A DNA stretch of 64,000 bases from Diphasiastrum complanatum (Eukaryota; Streptophyta; Lycopodiopsida; Lycopodiales; Lycopodiaceae). The notes under the pieces are model-generated. The model was not told the origin of the DNA and made no database searches. It saw nothing but the letters and a program-made list of their open reading frames with translations. How positions within the stretch are numbered: position 1 is the first letter of the stretch; each line of letters starts with the position of its first letter. The stretch is taken from assembly GCA_029204225.1 (NCBI GenBank), contig CM055094.1:69787751-69851750 (forward strand). The letters are read 5' to 3'. A program made the position numbers and the translations under genes. This document shows positions 14,901-29,900 of this stretch, in pieces.

Positions 14901-17900
14901 TTTGTGTACGCCTCTGATTCTGGGCGTCATTCCCTTTTGGGTGCTGCATACCTATTTGACAATAGGACCACAAATATAAACAAATGAAGCAAGAACATTT
15001 AACTGCAGAATGCGTTATTTGCTAAGCTCAATAGCAGTTTTCTGAAAATGGTTACCCACACGCTGTGATTCCTGATGACAACTGATACTACAATCTTGAT
15101 TCAAATCTTTGAAGGAAGAGCTTAATGATTGGACTGTAGGAATTTGAAATACAACACTCATAATCTACCTGACCATTTACTGCTTATAAAGCATTCAAAG
15201 AATAGTTAACTTTTTACAGAATGTAACACCACTATCAAATCAGCACCCTCCTAAGTACAAGCACATTAATCATTCAATCAATTATGAGAGCTACAAAATA
15301 TCATTTAACTGATAGCCGCTACATGAGGAACTTTTATGATTTATCTAATGGTGTGTACAAAGTCTTTCTTGACCCAATGATACTCTCTGTGATGAAGGCA
15401 ATCCTCTATGTAACTATTTCTATATATGGCTAAACAACGCTCCTGAATGATATCCTTATATCCTCAAAAGTCTCTTACAGTCGGAATGCTAAATGGTCCC
15501 AATTCTGGTGAAACAATAACCTTTCGGTTACTTTGCTGGTGATGTTGCTTAACGTAACCCTTGAAACTGCAGGCAGTTTTTGTCCTGATATTGACACCAA
15601 TTTTAAGCAGCTGAGAGTAAGGAGCACTTCAAATTTTAAATCCAACCAGGTCAAAAAGGCTGTGCAATCGATTTCATCCTAAGTCCATTCATCTTCTGTA
15701 GACCCAGAATCTAGATACTCTTCCTTCAGATGCCAATCCGATTCCCTTGTGGCCCAAAGCTGGTCACGTCTCTCTAAGGATTCTTTGAAATAAGTTCACA
15801 GAAACATTCAGAGGAGATAATTACCATTACAATATGGGAAGGCTTGTTGACTTAACACCAGCTCCCCCGTGAGAGGAAAACAAGACCCCTCCCGAGCCTC
15901 AGCAGAGCCACATTGGTCCATTGATGACACAGGCACAGCATTGGGAGTGGTTGACATAATTCTGGACCTCATCGGATTTGTTATCATCTTCCTGTTTGTG
16001 ATGAAGGAAAGTAGGCAAGCTGAACAAAGAGATCCACATTGTCCATGCGTGCAAGTTTACCACTCATGCAGATGGGCTGGTTTTGCGTTTTTTTTTTCCA
16101 TATAGACAGGCACCTACTTAACATACATGATAGAGAGAGAGGCACGTTGAGGAGGAATTGAAAACTTTTTATGCTAGACTTAGTCTGACTAAAGATCCTT
16201 CACAAGCATCACATTAGTCCATGCGCATGGCACTCTAGTATTGATAAAAGTTGTAGATCGAATAACGTGCAGTATTTCTAGCCACAACTGCAATGAGATG
16301 TGAATATACATTCATGGTTGCATTCCTTGTCAAGTGAACAAGGATAAAAGAGTAAGTTGTCTGGGTTCAGTTGATCCAGTCAAGATAAATGTCAAACCAA
16401 ATAATACTCATCTATATGGATTTCATTATTGGATCACAACTACCTGAGTAGGTTAGGATTCTATTGTGGTAGTAGAATATCAATTCACCAAGATGGCCCA
16501 TTTTATCACAACTAGAAAGGAACAACTGTGCAAATGGCTGAGTTATTTGTCATGAGATTGCATGGACTTGCAAAGTCCACAATCTGAGAGCATTTGGATG
16601 GATGGCCATATATAAAGGGTCAACTAGATTTTGGAAGATATGCTTTGACCATATGTTAGTGAATGGAGACGGATTGAGTGAAGTGTTTGCTTTTAGTAGA
16701 TAATGATAAAAAACACGTGTCTGTTTTTTGCAACAAAATCTAGACATGGCTTGACAAAATCTTCTCAAGGCCGCAACTAGGCAGAGAGTTTTGGATGTGA
16801 GAATCCTAGTTATCGAGAGTTTTCAATAGGAGATATGATTTTCTGCTAGTGCCTCTTAAGTCAAAGGTGCTATGAATAGAAAATAGTGCCAAGATACTCC
16901 AAGGCATTATGGACATGGAAGGCCATTAAGAAAATCAACCCAATGGGTTTGGCTCGATTGGTTAGCTTGACATCCAAAGTTTCTTTGGTCCCAAATTCGA
17001 GCTTTCCCTTGGAAACCAAGTAGCATTAAGAAAATCAATGATTTAGCTTACGATATAATTTGAAGCTATGTAGAAGCGTGCTAAACCAAATATAAAGCTA
17101 CTCTCTAGAGTAGGTAACTAGTCTTCAAATTTTTAGCCATTGATATTGAGGCTATAAGGTCTATAGATGCTGTCTGATGCGACGAATTAGGGCTAGGACT
17201 AAACAATGACCATAAAAATGTCTCAAATAAATGTATTATAATGAATGATGACCACCTCAAATTAAATGGTTCAAATAACAAGTAATAACACATGTAGATC
17301 CATGGTTCGTATGGATGTCATTGTGCATGATACATAGCCTATACAGTTAGCGAAAATTAATTTTTGTTGGCCAAGAATGAAGTCACACGTGGAGGATTAT
17401 GTCTGCAAATATCAATATTACCGATTGAGTAAAGCCTCAAGTTATTAAAACTGGTAGATTTTTGCATAGATGATCAAGGATAGAAAATGGGTAAAGCATC
17501 TCTATGGATTTTGAGACTTTTTTAAAAAGTTGATAGGAATTGTGACTCTATTTAAGTAATAGTAGATGGTTTTACCAGAATGGCAACACTGTTTTCAGGC
17601 AAAGTAAATGTTAAGGCTGAACCTTGCAAGAAAATTCATGGTTGGAGATTAACTTCTAAGAGGGTCACGGACTTGAGCATGCCAAGAGCTGATCAACTAT
17701 GCAATGTCATCCTCATGGGTGAGCATTTGTGGTTTAGGACCCATGTTTACAACATGTAGTTAGGCTTAAAGGCGATCGAAGTATTAGACTCAAGATTAGC
17801 ACTTGGATTGAGTGCTTATAGATGGGTGGTGTGTTTGCTAGCAAACTCTCTTATGATTGATGGGGGATGGAAATATTGGAGCGTGCAGTGTGCTAAATCT

Positions 17901-20900
17901 TCCTATAAAGTGTGTTAATACTTTTCAAATGGCACCCTATGTCCTGGTAATCTGTTTATGTAAAAGTATAGGCAAGGGTTTTCTTCTTTGTGGTTTATAT
18001 CAATTAAGTAGCTGTAAACATATTGTCTATGGACAGTAGATATCAATGATGTTAGCAATGGCATGATTCCAAAGCTTTCAAAGAGTACCCACGAATAATG
18101 ACGAAACCTTGATCACATTGATAAGGATACCAACTCTAGATCAAAGAAAGGTCAACGTTGTATTGAAGTGGTTGAAAACATATTGCCCATTGACTAACAA
18201 TATCAAAGGGCAATATCACGACAAAATATCTCCAAAATGCTCCAGTTGCTTCAAATGTAAGCAACAAGGATAAAGAAGGGAATGTCGATCCAAATTAGAG
18301 CTGAATTTGCCCCAAAAATAAATATTCAGTTTGGCTGTCTGTTCAAGAATATAGAGTAAATATGCAGGTCCTGACATGCATTGGATGCCTGTTGAAGTTC
18401 TAGTGTATATCCATAGACTGCGCAAGATTTAGAGTAAATTTTCAGAGTGTTCAAGACGTAGAGTGTTTTCTGCAGACCTCTGAACAGGGTGAAAGTGCAT
18501 AATTGTTAGAGTAGAAATTATGTATTTCCAACATTCTCTGGTGTACATTATCTTCCTCCTATAGACTCATAAAACAAGAGAACTTCTCCATGTCCTAGGA
18601 AGTGCTTTGTTACCAGACTTTGAGTACAACCTTACTGCATCGCAATTTGTTGGGACTGAATTGCATATCCCAAATCAGACAGGTGTTTTTGATTCAAAAA
18701 AGAATTGTGGGGACCGGGGGTGTATGTGTTTTAAAATCTGTACCAGATTGGGATCAATTGTGGTCAGTTTGCATTCTCTTTTAGGCTTGTGTGATTGTGC
18801 TACAGGTAAACTGAGGAGAGTTCACACAAGTTTCGAAATTCCAATGTATTGAGATAGCCAGTGACTTTCCTATGTGCATTTACACAGGACCTTTAGTTTG
18901 TGTGATTTTGTTGTCAGCCTGTTAGTAGTGATACATGTGCAGCAATATAATGTATCAACATTGGCTATTTGAAAGTTGGAACCAGTGTAAATGTACCCTA
19001 AACTTTTAACCACCTAGTTGTTTGTGGAACATTGAACTTTGTTACATATAAACTACATACTACCGCCATTAGGTAACGCAGATTGACCAGCCTGGGTATA
19101 TGTACATAGAAAAGTAATCAGCCACCTCAGCAAGTTCGAAACTTGTGAAAATGTACCACAGGGAAATACTTGGTATAAATTACATGGTAGACTTACAAAA
19201 CTTTCAACTCTCAAATCTGCAATGTTAATACAGTACATTGTTTAGTACTCACTTCCGTTACTTAATACATGTACAAAGGTAAAGTAACCAGCTACCTCAA
19301 CAGGTTCAAAACTTGGGTAAACTTACGACAGAAAACCATTGTTAGAGTTTAGGGTACATTTGCACAATTTTAAACTTTTGAATAGCCAATGGCCACACCA
19401 TATACTGTATGATCATTGGCTATTCAAGGTTGAAACTTGTATACATTAACTCTAAACCAACTACTGAATTGTCGTTTGATCAGTTGAGAATTGGCTGATA
19501 TTGAACGGCTTGGAAAATGAGTACAAATCATAGATGCACCGCGATTGTGAATCGCGATTCAGAATCGCGTTTCGCGTTTCAGGTTTTTCAAAGAATCGTG
19601 CAGAATCGATTTTTTTTTTTTTGAAATTTTTTTAGGCAATATGCGTATCAGATGAAAGCTCTAATTGAGAGCATTATGACTGTGTAGTTTGCCGACTGTT
19701 TCGGGTGCAGGATGGTCCAGTTTAGGTGTATTAACTCCCAGGCTCTCCTGATTCTCCCTCTCCCTCCCAGGCCCGAAATGCACAAATATTATTTTTTTTC
19801 AACGATTCTTTCCAGCGAATTGCGATTCGCAAATCGCAAAACCAGCGAATCGCGATTCGCTGCATCTATGGTACAAATTCATACCATAACCTCAAGAAAT
19901 TATGAAAATTGAAAAGTATCAGTAAATCTCATTAAATTAGTCAGTCTCTAACAAAGAAATATAGGACATTTGACACTGCATAGATTTTTGTGCAGAACCT
20001 GCTTACAAAGGAACTCATTACCCTACTATGAAGGCTCTTCTATGAAGCACATATAGAGTCCAGAAGCGAATTTGACAAATGGGTTCCACAGAGTGGTATC
20101 CGTAGACTTCTACAACTTTCTACGCCTACCAGGGCATTGATCTGGTCATTACATGGACTATTTATTGAAATCGTATGGTTAAGGGTTCCAACTAGGAAGT
20201 CTTAGAAGTAAGAAAAGAACCTAATGACTTCCCAATTAAATCAAAGAATTTCAAACAACATGAAAGACAATTGGTATTGTTAACACTTACTTGAATGCGG
20301 GATTCTTCTTTTTCGGTGACCTCCTCATGATGAAAGATCTCAAGTATCCTTTGTTGCCAATTGTCTTCTTTTATTACTTCTTGTCTTCTTATTAAGCAAG
20401 TCCATATTTTTAACTAGACCCCAAGTCAAAACTCAACATAATCTCCTTAACTGGAACTATTACTTGTTTAGAGACTCGAACGATTCTTCCTACCCACATG
20501 AGCTACAGAGACGAACTTTACATCAAATCGTGTTCAAGGAGACTGTCACCATTGTTTAGTGCTTGTAGGTTTTGGGAGCAGTTATATACCAACGATTCTC
20601 ATCCTATTCACTTCTGGTAGGCAAATTCATGTGTTGAAAATCCAGAGGTAGCCTTCTATCCAAGGTTTCTTTCAAAGCTCATACATTTTTTACAGCAATG
20701 ACCACTCTTATAGAGTCAGATTCATTCTTAGGGAGAACTTTGTGAGCCATTCTATTTAGGTAGGTGACTGTAGCACTGCCATCCATATAAGTGGACTGTA
20801 AACATGGCTAGTATGTCACTTATCTACTGGAAACCACTAATGATCTTTCCCTTTAACAATCTGGATGTACAATAAGAGCCATCACAGCTCAGCACCACAG

Positions 20901-23900
20901 CAAACAAGGTCATGGGATGATTGACATCTCTTGATGCCATCTATTATTTCACAGTCATAGAGCATATTCCTAATCAGGCGTGAATTTTCTGTAGACTTTG
21001 TTTCCTAGAATAGTATTTTACTATTTACTCCTATCAGCATTCTATTTGTGTTATTTACTAGTAAATGGAGATGCATTCACCCCATCATTGATTCGTGGAC
21101 GCTAATGTATTATTTCTTCTTTTACACTCTTAAAGGCATCAAGTTATTGTCTTTTTCCTCACGCATATGACCACTTGTTTTTGTTTTTTTTCACTTTGTC
21201 CAAGATTCTAAACCAGGAACTAGTTTTATAAAGGCTCCTTTTTGGGTTTACATATGCTATTCTAAGAAGTCATGTATTTGATTGTAAATTTTATCTCTGT
21301 TTATGGCTAGCAAACCCTTTCAATTTTGCCCTCAAAGTCAAACTCTTGCTTTTAAAGTTGTAATTGTTGTTGCTTTTAGGTTTCAGACTCTTGATTGAGA
21401 GCGTACACAGATCACCAGATTTTTATTGTGAAAGGAGGGCTCCATGTTTCAATACAGTTGTTCGTATAGATAATTATCCTCACTAAGGAGAACAAATATT
21501 GGTTTCAGTCACTCATAAGTTTGATATGAATTAGGTCTTCATCTTTGTCTACTTTATCAGTGCTGTATCATCTTACTGTAGTTTCTAGAAGACAACCAGA
21601 TGATGTTTCATTCTCTTCATTGAAGGTTTCAGTATATTATCGACTTTGTCTTTATGGGCTTGGAAGAAAATAAAAATGTTCTATCATGTAATTGTCAAGC
21701 TTGTTGGAGATCTTAGTTTCATAGTTTCCAATGATTGAGTCATTAGGAACGAGGAGAACGCAATGAAGTATGATCCTCCTCAAACTCCTGATTCCAAAGA
21801 GACCTTAACACAGGCAGGACGACTTGGGCTTCGTTTGTTTGAAGACTTAGCTTCCCTAGCCGCTTGTGGATCAGTATGTTCTAAGCTTTTTTTCTTGTAA
21901 ATTCTCCAGTTCTTCAAAGATGTTATCTTCGGACTACATGACAATGTCCACAAAGAGTAAATTTATAGTGACTGATTGTTTCTTATTGCTGTACCAGGCT
22001 TCTTGGTTACGTGTTACCTTTCTTCAGAGAACGTTTGCTCTTGATATGCTAGAGTAAGGCCACTGCTATTATGGTACCTTTAAAAGAGAGGTTGAATAGC
22101 TTTGCATCTAATGTCATTATCTGCTTGAGATCTCTTTACTATATTTTTCTGGAGGCTTCTGTCACAGGGATTCTTATGTGACTGATTTTTTCCAGGTTAT
22201 CAGGATAGAACTCATCATTCATGAACAGATGCTTCAAGTCTTTTTGATTATTTGATATAAGTAGATCTATATCCACATGAGAGCTTTATTAATGGTGTTT
22301 TGTTACCAGGTATGTGCTCTCAAATTATGTTTCACTTTTTCGAAAGCTAAGGCCTTATGAGCAGGTATTTGGATACCATGGACTCCAAAGTATATATTTC
22401 TGTCAGAAAGTTCAGTTTTGCCAATTCATCATGATTTTGCAAATCTTGTAGAAAGTGAATATAATGTTTCTAATCTGACCTTCTTCCAGGTGCTTCGCCA
22501 TCAGGTCTGCTCATTGCTGATGACCTCATTGCGTACCACCGGTGAGGTATGCAAGCATGATTTAAAGATGATGTTAATGACAATTTTTGGAAAGAAATGG
22601 TAATGTAGCTGACATATGGAAGTACTCCGTATATCTATGCAAGTCTTTCTCACAAGAGCTTCTACTGACCTATGCCAATTCTGCTTCATTCTTAGATAGA
22701 AGGAGAAGTAGGCGAACCAGGTTTTCGTCGCCTGGTTTTACGCTCTGTTGCTAACGTCATAAGGTTGTACAGCTCCATCGTGACAATGGAATGTGAGGTG
22801 CGAGTTGCTTGGGAACTTCTGGTTGTTGTTTGCTGTTTTAATTAGCAACACGTATTTTGATTCTTGGTTTAAGATCCTGTTGCAGGGTATCTGCATGTAT
22901 TTGCATTATTATCTCCGGTGAGGTTACATAAATATTTGTGTCCATCTTAGAATGAAAGATTTCTGGTCGAACTGTCATATAGGCTTCAGTTTCCAGCAAT
23001 TGGAGTGCAAAAATATTTCTTGAAGAAAGAAGCTCTCAATAGCTTATTCCAACATCTTAAAGTAGGTTGCAAGTGGTCGTGAATATTCTGTAGAATTAAC
23101 CATTAGCCGTTTTCTGTTTTTTGGTTGTAGTCTTTTGAAACTTGAATCAATAGTGGTTTGAGAAGTATCATAGAGGTTTCCTTAAGGATCAACATAAGTT
23201 GGACACAGTCTGCTATTTTCCATAAGACCAAGGCTTAACACACAAAAGCATCATAAGGATTAGCATTGACTGCAAGAGTCTGTGGCTGATCTTTTAAGCT
23301 TTTTGTCCAAGTATATCCAACTTGTTAGTTCTCTTTCACCCTTAACCTAATACATAATTTTTAAGGTACTTGCCATTATAAATTAGTTGCAGAAACGCTT
23401 GCAATTTCTATATCAACTATCTAGTTGCGTGGATCGTTGCAGGTGTTCTTGAGTATGCTAGTCAAAAGCACAGATCTGGACTTACCCCTTTGGCATCGTA
23501 TTATGGTCCTGGAGATTTTGCGGGTAGGATTGTTGGTTCTTTAGTTATCCTCATTGGCAGCACAAAAGTATGACTAACTATATTTCAGGAGTGCATGCTA
23601 GGAAGTAGTCTTTGTTGCCTTGTAGAATAGCATCCACTGAAATATCTGATCGCTGCACTGTGCTCTCCATGCAGGGCTTTTGTGTTGAAGCCAGGATTCT
23701 TCGATTGCTGTTTCAAACTTTTGATATGTAAGACAAGCCATGTGCTGACTAAATACTCCTGATTGTTTATGCGGTTGTTTGGATTATCGCTCGTATTGCT
23801 AGCTCTTTTTCACAGGAGGTCTATTGCTGCTCCTGGTCAAACACAGCAGCAGAATAAGTATTGTTTCTTGTCAGGAGATATGATCAACCTTATCATTGGT

Positions 23901-26900
23901 GGTTTTGCTGTGTGCTTATGCCACTGCCTTCTTCTGTCACATTTTTATTCTGGTAGATGCTGATGGTCATCTAGCTCTTTATCGTTTACTGCAATACGAG
24001 GGTGGTTCTTCCTCAATCACTTAAAACTTATCCCTTTCTTGTGCAGACTGGTAATTTCTGCTTGACTTCATGCAGGAGACCTGAGAACACGAATGTGGTT
24101 GCAGGTATGGTGAAAGCTTTGGCGCGTGTTGTCACCAGTGTGCAGGTGGGCTTGAATTGGGTGGTGTAGTTTCTCTAGGTGACATTTTACATAAGTTCCA
24201 ACCCTAACAAAATTACTTAGTCCAGCAAACCTTCAGATTTTGTTGATGCCTGCAACATTGCCTTTACTGACATACAACATGAAAAAAATTCTTTCAAATT
24301 GTACATCCTATATCTGGATCCTGTAGCTACACGAGCTTTAAGAAGCTTTTTCAGATAGGCTATTGGTGATTAGCTATATGTTTAGTCGAAGCTCATTTTG
24401 ACACTTAACGTAGGTTGGGCATTCTACTTCCAGGAGTTCAAAAGTTGCAAGTTCAAATTATATCCTAAGCTACTTGATTCAGGATGTAGCACTTGGGCAT
24501 ATAATCTACATAACAAGGATGGATGCATCCACAAAGTTTGGCCTTGGTGAATTTGTATAAGGGGTCGGTACATCTGTGAAGAATTACAGCTGAAAGAACT
24601 CTTAGCATGAGATGGCCTCAAAGTTATTTTTTTCTTATCATTATTGCATCACCAGGACATCTAGCTCTCACAAGTATTTTTTTGCTGATCCGTGAATTTG
24701 AGAGGTTTGTTTGTGAGGTCAGTTAGTAAGCTTGATAAGCGTTAAAGGGAGCAAGAGAAGGCACAATCCTTCAAGAAGTTGATCCACTTCTTGTACAATC
24801 GGGGCTGCAAGCTGTAGAATCGGTCCCACTGACATAATGGGCTTTCTTGAGTAAATTCCTGCCAACATCATCTAATGAGGAATATCATCATTTCAGATCC
24901 ATCTGAGCATCTTCAAATTCTCATGAGATTCATTACATAGTTATTTTTGTTAGATGACAAGCTTAATTGAAAAAGCCTACTCTTACATCATTGCAATAGC
25001 TTAAACATTCTAGCAAAAGGTTTATGAAGTTTGACACCTTCCTATGTGTTTTAAGTTTGGATGCATGAAAACTGCTGCATAGAAGAGTTATGATGCTGCT
25101 TCTGAGTTTATATAACAGTTATTATGTAGATGATGTTAGGTTCTTTATCTTGAATAAGTTAAAAGCAATCGGTTTTCTACAAGCATTATGACAGTAAATA
25201 GGAAGTCTTTCTTTTTACAAGCATGTAAATTAGTTTCTCTTTATGAACTTTAAGTAGCCTTTGTTTTCATCCCATGCCAGCTCGCTTTTAGTATCACTAT
25301 GCCTGTTATGTAAATAGCATAGGTTTCCAATTTGCCAAACTTTCTATTCCCAAATGTTAGTCTTGCTGGATACAGAGCAGACCATTCTTATTATCATTCA
25401 TGTTGCTTTAGATGTGACTATCTTTAAATCTAGTTCTTTCAGGTACCTGAAGTCAATGAGGAGTCCCTAGTAGCTGTTGCAGGCATGTTCAACAGTAAGG
25501 CAAAAGGTAACAATTTTTAGAAGTTCATATCCTTGTACTTCCTTACTTTTTTGTAGTGAGTTATGACCAAAGCAACATGAAAACACTGAAAATACTCAAA
25601 AAAGAATCATAGAATCTAGTGAAAGAAAAGGTAAATAAACTGATCAAAGTAATATTAGATTAAAATACTGATCAAGGAAACTAAGATCTAAATTCTCGTG
25701 GTTGCTGTTGTCTTGGTGACATTGAACTTTCTGCATATCTGCTTCTTCTGGCTCCTTGTTTATGAAGCATTGTGTGTCGTTCCTTTATTGCAGATTCGCA
25801 CTAGTTATCATTTCTCTATAACTGTGTGCATGCCGTATTGATTGTGTGGGATGAGGCTTAGTCAACAAGGATCTTCCTTCTCCCATTAGCATATTGTGGC
25901 GAGAAATGACTCAGGTACTAAATTGGGACTCTTGCAAGCAAGATGAGGCTTGACCAACGATGTACGTGATGTTTGTTTTGTCTGATGAGCAGCGATATGC
26001 ATTTGTGTGGGAAGTAGCACCGATTTGTACGACTTCCCTTTGATCTGGCACCTACTTCATGCTGGTGGATCTCGTACTAGTTTATCTACATTCTTGACTA
26101 GTATTGCATGTGTATGTTTCCACCTTGTGTAATAGTGAAGCTCGAAGGTGACGCATGCAGCCATGCATTGCATGATGCATGAGCGTAGATTGGACATGCA
26201 TGCGAGTATGACAACTTGTACATTGCTTGTGCAATCTATGGTCGGGTGAAGACACATTAAGTCTCTCATGCAGCCATGCATGTGAGTGCATGATGCATGA
26301 GCCTAAATTGGACATGCATATGACTATGACACCTTGTACACTGCTTGTGATCTATGGTCAGCTGGACACACGTTAAATTTCTCATATTAGTGGATGGACT
26401 AACTGAGCATGAGATTATTTTGAATGGAAATTTCCTTAAGAAATCATTACTAATTAGCTATTCAGCTTACAGAGTTGCGCAAGCTAACCAAGTTGCAGAA
26501 GATGTTCTAGCGGGCCTGTGTAGCTCAGGAGCTGACACTTTGTGGAAGTTGTAACTTTGATAAGTAGCCGGTGTGTCAGTAAATGGCATTTGTCTATAGC
26601 TCTTCTTAATGGGAATCCTAACTCGCTTATCTTGATCTAGATTTCTTGGAGTAGCTTGACATGCTTGCTGCTTCAGTAACGCATGTCTAGGGATCGGGTA
26701 ATGTTTCTATGCCCGTTGGTGTCTTAGAGGAAAGGGGATCTATTTGCAGGTTGTCTTTTTTCTTATGATTATGTTTTTTTTTGCTTCTTTTTGTTAAAAG
26801 CTGGTATGGCTAGGGCAACCTAGGTTGACCCCAGTTATTACAGTTCATGCAAGATTGTTGTCAGTATTGTCTGTTAAAGATTGCAGTGTTAGATGATGTG

Positions 26901-29900
26901 GAAATTTACCCATTTTAGGGTAACCTATTGAGGGAGTTGCTATTTTGGACTGATATTCAGTTGCCTAATATGTCGTGAAACCTATGAGGTCACTTGGGGA
27001 GGACTTTGATTAGTATTTCAGGATTGGCCGACTTATTGTCACAGATTTGTTATGATACGTCCTCATTTATTTGGGACAGCCATGCTTGAAGGGTGCACAA
27101 CACCATTTTTTTTTCCTATTTGTCATTTTAATAATAAGATATAATCAGCTATCTGCATGCATTGCATATATTAGTGTTAAGGACTTTACATTTAGCTGGT
27201 CGACCCATTATGTTTATTAAAAAGTGGAAGGATTGACCACTCAGGGTAGACACAGGATCATTTACTTGATGAATGACATTGAACCGTTGAAGAAATGACT
27301 GACTAATCAGAGGTAATTAGGGCCTGTCTACCAGACTGACCATACTAGGCACTTAGACAATGAGGTCTAGTAGAAAACCATTGTCACAGGGGACTCAACA
27401 CGGGTAGATAATTCAAAGTAAAGAATAATGCCTCAACTAATAGGAAATTTTGTGAGATGAACTGATTACATTCCATGTATTTGGCATTGTTCGTAGGCTA
27501 GTAGCATGTTCTCTTTGCTTTCCAGGATCTTTTCATGGGTCTGTTACTTTAGATCAAAGGAAAAATTGCGAGTTCAGCAGTGGTTGTTGTTGACACTGCT
27601 CATGCCTATTCATCTCCAGTAATGATTGGGGTAATATCCATATTCTCTATAGGTGGCTGGATCTACTTCTTGCTGGACTTGAGAACATGAACTTGGAAAC
27701 ACTTTCACACCCTAAAACTATATTGACTTGTGCAGATTACAAGCACCATGACCTTTGGCATAAAACTTTAAATGTTTTTTCCCTTGAAAAACAAACACTT
27801 TGGCCTATTCATGCAGCAACATTCTTGCAAAGATTGGTTTCTGAGATGTATGCCTTGTCCAATGGTGTTATGTCTTCATGTCAAATATCCTATATTTGAA
27901 AAGATGCACGTCAAATTAACAGCATATTAAATTAACACATATATAGAATGCATGATAAATGACTACAAGTTACAAACTTGCAACTGCTTTCACCTACAGG
28001 GACTTGTGTAGCATCCAATCAGTCATTGAAGGATTTTGTGGAATCAATCCATTGTTGCAGCTTTTCTTTTGTTATAAGATTAAAAATGTTTCTAGTATTT
28101 GGGCATCTTAGAGCTGCAATCTGCTATTGATATTAAGTGAAAGTAATCAATACCACAAGGCTGTCTTATGTCAATTACGTGTTCAGGTGTTGAGTGGACT
28201 TTGGAGTATGATGCAAGCAGTGCAGCAGTGATGGTTGCAAGTGAGGCACATGCTATCACTTTGGCAGTTGAAGGTTTGTTGGGGGTTGTCTTTACAGTAG
28301 CAACCTTGACTGATGAGGCGATAGATGCTGGAGAGGTGAGCTATTCAAAACCATTGTGCTATCTTGAAATAGTTGTTGCGATGACTAGGTGACAGTTGGC
28401 CAGCAGTTTTTTTTTTCTGTCCAACACGAGTGTTTGTTGGGCTAAGCAGTGAGATGCAAAATGACTTGTATACAGCTTGCGTCCCCAAGGTGTGAAGCCA
28501 CAGGCTACTGTGACTCATCTTCAGAAAAACAAGGAGAGGGAGAGCTTGCAACATTATGTACTGCCATTGTCGCTGCAGTTTGGGATACTCTCTTAGATGC
28601 ACTGTCTCTTATACTTTCTCGGTGTGTAGCTCTTTTCTTATAAGAGAAAGAATTAGGCCCAGTGCTTTTCTTGCTCAAAAAGTCAATGCTAACACTTCTT
28701 GCTTATCTGAACAGATCTCAGGGAGAGGCCATAGTTTTGGAAATCCTTAAAGGGTATCAGGCATTCACTCAGGTATTAATTGCATGAACAAAACATGTAC
28801 TTGATCAACTAAATACGAAACGACCATGTAACACTACTAACATGAACTAGCAAGCTGGAGAAAAAACGTGTTTTCAGATGTTGTGTTGACAGGTGTAGCA
28901 CTATACTTGATGATGCAGAAATGATGCTTATGCCAAGCTCGCCTCTGCAGGCTTGTGGTGTTTTGCGTGCAGTCGAGCCTCGTGATGCTTTTCTTGCTTC
29001 TCTGTGCAAATTCACACTTGTGCAAAATGAGCAGGAAAAACTTGGGTATGTTCCATTTGTAGTTAATCTTAAGGAGTGGATAATTTTACTTTCTGATTGA
29101 TGCATATTTAAGGCACTGAATTGTCATAAAAATCATGTAGGCCCTTGGATAATTGAATGACTAAGAAATGCACTCATAATGAAGGAGGGACATTGTGCCT
29201 GCACCATATAATAATATGGGGGATCTAAGGCCCAAGTAGTCATCTGTTATGTGTGTAACTCTTCAAGCCTCTCAAGAAGGCAGTGTCCCCATAATCGGGA
29301 AGGTAATGAAGAGACAACTACAGTATCTGCCGATGTGGAGTGAAATACCAACAATCCTATGAGAATGTAGTGCCACCAAGATATAAAAAATGTCGATATC
29401 GGAAAATTGAAGATATAATCTGCTTTCAGATAAAAGTCCAAGAAACGAGGACAATAATGTCGTCAAATAGTGATGATGAAATAATATACATAAGGGTACT
29501 GATGATGCTTCTGCAATGTGGATGCTGTGTGGCAAAGTTAAAGTTGATGGTCCATGCAGAAAGTGGCATATGGGTTAAGAGCTCATTTGCTATCCTTTGG
29601 AGTTTATTGCCTATCAGGTACATGAAAGTAAAGTTTTTGATGCTGTGGTAAAGGAGTCACCGAGAGGCATCGAATGCGAAGGTTGTCAAAGAAATACCAT
29701 GATATTGGCAAAATTTTTAATGTTGATTTACCCAAAACTATAGAAGCTGTTTTTTATAAAAAGACAGTTATAGAAGCCGCAAAAAGAAGATATGTCGTGA
29801 AATTTTTCTTGGGGTGCTCTTGATCATATTCATATTCCTCCTACTGATGTACATCCTTGATGCTGCTTCATCTATACTTCTATAGCAATCCACTGCAAAA

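Larger units (their letters stand above)
25507..28186. other. Intron (2.7 kb) between MON2 exons l and m
   Basis: Holds the ATGCAT-rich tandem repeat (26154-26384) and an unidentified open stretch (27594-27899). Nothing else recognised. Confidence 0.55.

Noticed and set aside
15869-16105. 78-codon frame with a hydrophobic segment
   Set aside because: No recognised motif, no splice context fitting MON2, and length expected by chance.
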